Assembly (NCBI RefSeq): GCF_018122595.1
Contig: NZ_JAGRQH010000005.1
Span: 87,837 to 151,836 of the forward strand
Direction of reading: 5' to 3'
DNA length: 64,000 nt
Origin: Neokomagataea anthophila
Lineage (GTDB): Bacteria; Pseudomonadota; Alphaproteobacteria; Acetobacterales; Acetobacteraceae
The translations under genes were made by a program, and so were the position numbers. Each line of letters begins with the position of its first letter. Position 1 is the first letter of the stretch. This document shows positions 60,419-64,000 of the stretch, one piece after another. Under the pieces are notes generated by a model. The model made no database searches, was not told where the DNA came from, and saw only the letters and a program-made list of their open reading frames with translations.

Positions 60419-63048
60419 GCCTTTATCTCCGTCAGATTCATATTGAGAACTTCCGACGTTTTCGGCAGCCAGTACGGCTTGATAATTTGGGGGACGGGCT
60501 CAATGTTCTGATTGCTCCAAATGAGGCGGGAAAGTCGACGTTGTTGGAAGCTGTGCGGGCTGCTTTTTTCGTGCGGACGAAAGGGCAGAGCAAGCAGTTA
60601 AAATCATATGTGCCTTATGGGGATAAAGTCGGGCCATCGGTTGCGGTTGATTTTGCACTCCATGGTGAGCAATGGCGTGTTGAAAAACGTTTTGTACAAA
60701 GCGCGAAAACCACGCTGAATGGTCCAAAAGGGCGCTCTGAGGGGGAAGATGCTGAGCATTTACTGCGTGAGCAGTTGGGTGCTGCGGTGCATGGCAGCGG
60801 GAAGAAGGTAGAGCCTGAGGGAGCTTTAGGGCTTTTATGGGTTCGTCAAGCTGAAGCCCTTGAATTGACAGCTCCGGATGAGTTGGTGCGGGACCGCCTT
60901 CGAATGACGTTAGAGCAGGAAGTGGGCTCTATTTTGGGAGGTGGTGCGTTCAACCGCGTCAAAGAGCGCGTTGAGCAACTTAGTGCTCGATATGGGACGG
61001 CTCGGAGCCGTACGCAGGGCCTTCTGCCTGAAGTACAAGCGCGGAACGATCTTGCAAAAGCGCATTATGCGCAGACTAAAGAACTTTATGATGCGCTCGA
61101 GAATCATTTCTCTCGGCTGGAGCAGGTTCGTACACGTTTAAAACATGTTGAGCGCGACCTTCGTGATGAAGAAGACCAACAACAGCGTGCAGATTTACAG
61201 AATGCGTTGAAACTTGCTGAAGGAGCTGCGCACCGTTTGCAGATGCGGCGTGTGGAATGTGATTCTGCGCGACGTGTCGTTTTGCGCTTAGAGGCATTGC
61301 AGAAACGCGCAGATGATTTGGCGCAGGAGAAAAAATCTGATCAAGCAGCATTGGCCATCTTAGAAAAAGAACGGTGTGGTGCAGAAGAGCAAGTTGCTGA
61401 AATTCATGGAAAGATTACGACGTTAGGGCAGGACCTTCACACCCAACAAGAAGCGCTCCATCAACAGAGAGAATCTGTTCGTATGGCGGAACAATGTCAT
61501 GCCGATTATGCTCGGGCTGAAGCCTTAGACGCTGCGCGAGGGCGCTATGCGCAATTGATTTCTTGCGAAGCGGCATTAATGGAAGCTGAGCGTCTTAGTC
61601 GTGCAGTGATCTCTGATGAACTGATGGCGAAGCTGGATAGCGCTGAGCGTGAAGTGGTGGAAAAGCGTGCTCTTATGGGCATGGATGGTGCGCGTGTGAC
61701 GCTATCTGGTGATCTGGCTTCTGTTCTTGTGAATGGTGTAGAGGCAGAAGCTGGCACTCTTACCATTGACCAGCCTATGTCTGTAACAATTGGCGAGACA
61801 ACTCTAACGTTAGAACCTTCATTAGGTACTCAACGGGCGCGCCATAATCTAGAAGCAGCGCAGACCAGGTTGGCACATGTTTTAAAAGAGGTCGGGGTAG
61901 AAGATATCGAAACGGCCCGTCAGCGAAATGAGCAAGCTCGTCACAGTGCAGGGCGTATTCAAGATTTAAGGGAACGTATTATCTCTTTATGTCCGGCTGA
62001 TATGGTTTTGGGCCTGAGTGCAGGCCAAGACGCTCTTAAGGTCTTGATGGCTTCTGAGGGAGTTGATCAACGGAGCGTTAAAGATGTGAAAACGCTGCCA
62101 GACATACAAGAAATGCGCATGAAACTTGAGGGATATGAAGATAATCTGCTCAAGATGCGCACTATGTTTGATGTTTTGAATAAACAATTAAAAGAAATGG
62201 AAAGTTATTCGCAGCCATTGTTGTTGAAAAGTGCACAATTAACAGCAGCGTTAGAGCGTAACGCGCGGGACTTAGAGCGGTTGGCGCAGGATGAAGATTG
62301 GGCGGATATATCGGTTAAAATTGTGCAGGCGAAGGCACATTTATCCTCTGTCGTTTTAGAGGTGCAGGATGCGGAGAGCCTTGTTTCTGTTAGCAATCCT
62401 GATGTGATCCGTCGTAAAATTGAGCGGCTGGATCAGGATAGAGAAGCAGCAGAACGAACGCGTGCTCAGTTGCGTGAAGATCAGTCGCGTTTAGAAGCGA
62501 CCATTTCTGCTGATGGGGGCAGAGGGCTTGCAGAGCGTTTAATAGCTGCGGAAGATGAGCGCGAAGCTGCGGAAGAAGCGCATTTACGGATTAAAGATGA
62601 AGTCGATACTCTTCAGATATTGCGAGATGTGATGGATGAAGCGCGCTCTGAGATGGGAGAGCGTTTTGTGCGTCCTGTTGCATCTCGGGCGAAAGCTTAT
62701 GTTGAAAAAATTCTTCCAGGGAGTGATCCAGGGTTTGATGAAACGCTGAAGTTATCACGCTTAATGCGAGGGCAGCACGAGGAAGAGAGTGAAGACTTAT
62801 CTAAAGGCACTCAAGAGCAATTGGCTTTAATGGTACGTTTAGCTTTTGCAGATATTTTGCAGCAGCAAGGGCAACCCGTTTCGCTCATTTTGGATGATCC
62901 GTTGGTTTATGCTGATGATGCGCGTTTGGACCTGATGTTGGATATGTTGGAGCAGGCATCGAAACGATTACAAATTGTAATATTGACCTGTCGGGAACGT
63001 GCATTCCGCAGTGTATCCGGGCAACGTTTGTCTTTGCCTTGTGCGTGA
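60415..63048 (+). CDS. SMC-like AAA ATPase (SbcC/YhaN-like)
   Basis: An 877-residue coiled-coil ATPase. Walker A is IAPNEAGKSTLLEAV near residue 36; the ABC signature LSKGTQEQLALMVRLAF and Walker B SLILDDPLVYADD lie near the C-terminus. Two long coiled coils flank a hinge that has no CxxC zinc hook; instead a short beta-rich insert (residues about 425-470, VTLSGDLASVLVNGVEAEAG) sits there. The layout is like YhaN and AAA_27 rather than Rad50. With the upstream SbcD-like protein it should act in DNA end processing. Confidence 0.88.
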   Translation: MSLYLRQIHIENFRRFRQPVRLDNLGDGLNVLIAPNEAGKSTLLEAVRAAFFVRTKGQSKQLKSYVPYGDKVGPSVAVDFALHGEQWRVEKRFVQSAKTTLNGPKGRSEGEDAEHLLREQLGAAVHGSGKKVEPEGALGLLWVRQAEALELTAPDELVRDRLRMTLEQEVGSILGGGAFNRVKERVEQLSARYGTARSRTQGLLPEVQARNDLAKAHYAQTKELYDALENHFSRLEQVRTRLKHVERDLRDEEDQQQRADLQNALKLAEGAAHRLQMRRVECDSARRVVLRLEALQKRADDLAQEKKSDQAALAILEKERCGAEEQVAEIHGKITTLGQDLHTQQEALHQQRESVRMAEQCHADYARAEALDAARGRYAQLISCEAALMEAERLSRAVISDELMAKLDSAEREVVEKRALMGMDGARVTLSGDLASVLVNGVEAEAGTLTIDQPMSVTIGETTLTLEPSLGTQRARHNLEAAQTRLAHVLKEVGVEDIETARQRNEQARHSAGRIQDLRERIISLCPADMVLGLSAGQDALKVLMASEGVDQRSVKDVKTLPDIQEMRMKLEGYEDNLLKMRTMFDVLNKQLKEMESYSQPLLLKSAQLTAALERNARDLERLAQDEDWADISVKIVQAKAHLSSVVLEVQDAESLVSVSNPDVIRRKIERLDQDREAAERTRAQLREDQSRLEATISADGGRGLAERLIAAEDEREAAEEAHLRIKDEVDTLQILRDVMDEARSEMGERFVRPVASRAKAYVEKILPGSDPGFDETLKLSRLMRGQHEEESEDLSKGTQEQLALMVRLAFADILQQQGQPVSLILDDPLVYADDARLDLMLDMLEQASKRLQIVILTCRERAFRSVSGQRLSLPCA

Positions 63049-63238
63049 TGAGCGTCGGAAAACTTTGGTTTTGCTAAGGCGTTTGTCAACGTTAGGAGAG
63101 AAGACGAAAATTGTTTTTTCGAATTTTGACGATACTTCCTTGTGACAGGAAAAAACATTTTTTTCAAGATTGAAAGGCAAATTTTCGTGTTTAATCTCTT
63201 AAGGCATAGATAGTCATCAAAAACACCGGGAGACGAAA

Positions 63239-63925
63239 ATGGCTGAGAACCTTCCAAAGAAGGAAATTTCGCTTGTAATATTCGACTGTGATGGCGTCCT
63301 TGTTGCTGGCGAACACTTGTCGACTGCTTTGATGTCAGCTGAAGCTCGTAAATATGGGTGGAATATTACTGATAAAGAGGGTGACTCTATTTTCTCTGGT
63401 GGTGAACTAAAGAAAATTGGTGATCTGATCGCAGAAAAAAGTGGTGCTACGCTCCCGGCGGATTGGTCCGATATGATGGAACGTCGTATTGCGGAGATGA
63501 TGAAGATTAAAGCCGTGACCGTTGACGGTGCGGAAGATATGATTATCGAAATCATCGATATGAATTTGCCGATCCGTGTTGGTTCGAACTCATCTTCGCA
63601 AGAAATGAAAGCTAAGTTCGAACGTACAGGTTTGGATGAGCATCTTGAAGAAGAGCGTATTCATTCAGCGCGTGATTTGAATATTCCTAAGCCTAATCCT
63701 GACATTTACCTGCATGCTGCGAAGGAAGAGGGTGTTGCACCCGATAATTGCATCGTGTTGGAAGATTCAGATGCAGGTGTTGAGGCTGCTGTGCGTGCAG
63801 GCATGACGTGTGTTTTGCTGCGTGATCCAGAAAAGCCCGGTACAAAATTTGAAGGTGTGATCCGTATTGCGCATCTTTCTGAATTCCCTGGCGTCGTTCG
63901 TCAAATTGCCACGAACCTGTCATAA
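63239..63925 (+). CDS. HAD family hydrolase
   Basis: A 228-residue phosphatase or phosphomutase of the HAD superfamily, beta-phosphoglucomutase-like subfamily. Motif I is IFDCDGVLVAGEH, motif II GSNSSSQEM, motif III KPNPDIYLHAA, and motif IV VLEDSDAGVEAAVRAGM. Its substrate is unknown. It is 20 bases upstream of a 6-phosphogluconate dehydrogenase gene, so a sugar-phosphate substrate of the pentose phosphate route is likely. The 190-base gap before it shows no gene or strong motif. Confidence 0.9.
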   Translation: MAENLPKKEISLVIFDCDGVLVAGEHLSTALMSAEARKYGWNITDKEGDSIFSGGELKKIGDLIAEKSGATLPADWSDMMERRIAEMMKIKAVTVDGAEDMIIEIIDMNLPIRVGSNSSSQEMKAKFERTGLDEHLEEERIHSARDLNIPKPNPDIYLHAAKEEGVAPDNCIVLEDSDAGVEAAVRAGMTCVLLRDPEKPGTKFEGVIRIAHLSEFPGVVRQIATNLS

Positions 63926-63945
63926 TTTTAGGGGATACAGATCAC

Positions 63946-64000
63946 ATGCGTATTGGGATTATTGGCCTTGGGCGTATGGGCGGGAACATAGCGGTTCGCC
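63946..64000 (+). CDS. gnd: 6-phosphogluconate dehydrogenase, decarboxylating, N-terminal fragment
   Basis: Only the first 18 codons are in the window: MRIGIIGLGRMGGNIAVR, the Rossmann motif GLGRMG of the short (YqeC-like) type of 6PGDH. It converts 6-phosphogluconate to ribulose 5-phosphate. With so few residues other beta-hydroxyacid dehydrogenases cannot be fully excluded. Confidence 0.7.
   Translation, partial: MRIGIIGLGRMGGNIAVR

Noticed and set aside
59279..63048. Anti-phage defence reading of the SbcCD-like pair
   Set aside because: There are no other defence genes nearby and the pair sits in a housekeeping stretch, so DNA repair is the simpler view.
1..64000. CRISPR arrays, insertion sequences, prophage genes
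   Set aside because: I saw no repeat-spacer pattern, transposase or integrase motif in any frame.

Overview
The window looks like chromosomal DNA of an acetic acid bacterium (Alphaproteobacteria, Acetobacteraceae). The main evidence is a circularly permuted, two-piece tmRNA gene whose tag reads ANDNSQVLAVAA, with sspB beside it. Alphaproteobacterial gene orders support this: argS-SPOR-scpA-scpB-tatB-tatC-serS, metX-metW, leuS-lptE-holA and rlmB-tRNA-Tyr. The window also has ThyX, an OprB-type sugar porin and an RpoH with a canonical RpoH box. I cannot fix the genus. By eye the base composition is near even, except for an A+T-rich patch at about 16.0-20.8 kb. I see no transposase, prophage, CRISPR array or rRNA.

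Layout. 0-5.2 kb: the end of a DUF2076 gene, a Rieske/FAD oxidoreductase, aspS, an AIM24 protein and a DUF1330 gene cut by an in-frame amber codon. 5.2-15 kb: xth and erpA on the minus strand, then a dense plus-strand housekeeping run of dgt, argS, a SPOR protein, scpA, scpB, tatB, tatC and serS. 15-20.8 kb: a short-chain dehydrogenase, then a minus-strand A+T-rich pair. One member is a 1239-residue WbsX/glycosyltransferase fusion and the other resembles a contact-dependent-inhibition immunity protein. 20.8-25.5 kb: metX-metW, a nitroreductase, a cold-shock-type RhlE helicase with a long structured leader, and an ArsC/Spx-like protein. 25.5-31.7 kb: a TonB receptor, and a PLP enzyme facing an Lrp regulator and an amino-acid permease. 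31.7-36.6 kb: a membrane-anchored XseA-like protein, a glycosyltransferase, a lipoprotein and gap-pgk.

36.6-42.1 kb: a secreted protein, rpoH with a structured leader, rluD, a DUF6476 protein, an ArsR regulator facing an old yellow enzyme, rlmB and tRNA-Tyr. 42.1-49 kb: the OprB porin, an exported peroxiredoxin with a DUF1643 protein, a lytic transglycosylase, a polysaccharide ABC exporter, and small proteins. 49-54.2 kb: sspB and ssrA (protein quality control), thyX, a dienelactone hydrolase and a BTAD-type regulator. 54.3-64 kb: a DUF3576 lipoprotein, leuS, lptE, holA, an SbcD/YhaO-like nuclease with its SMC-like ATPase, a HAD phosphatase, and the start of a 6-phosphogluconate dehydrogenase gene.

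How the genes work together. Translation and its repair are represented by aspS, argS, serS, leuS, tRNA-Tyr, rlmB, rluD, ssrA and sspB. Chromosome handling is represented by scpAB, holA and the SbcCD-like pair. The envelope is served by tatBC, lptE, OprB, TonB, the ABC exporter and the glycosyltransferases. The best candidates for undescribed biology are the WbsX fusion with its immunity-like neighbour, the degenerate membrane-anchored XseA-like protein, the rpoH leader, and the PLP/Lrp/permease module.
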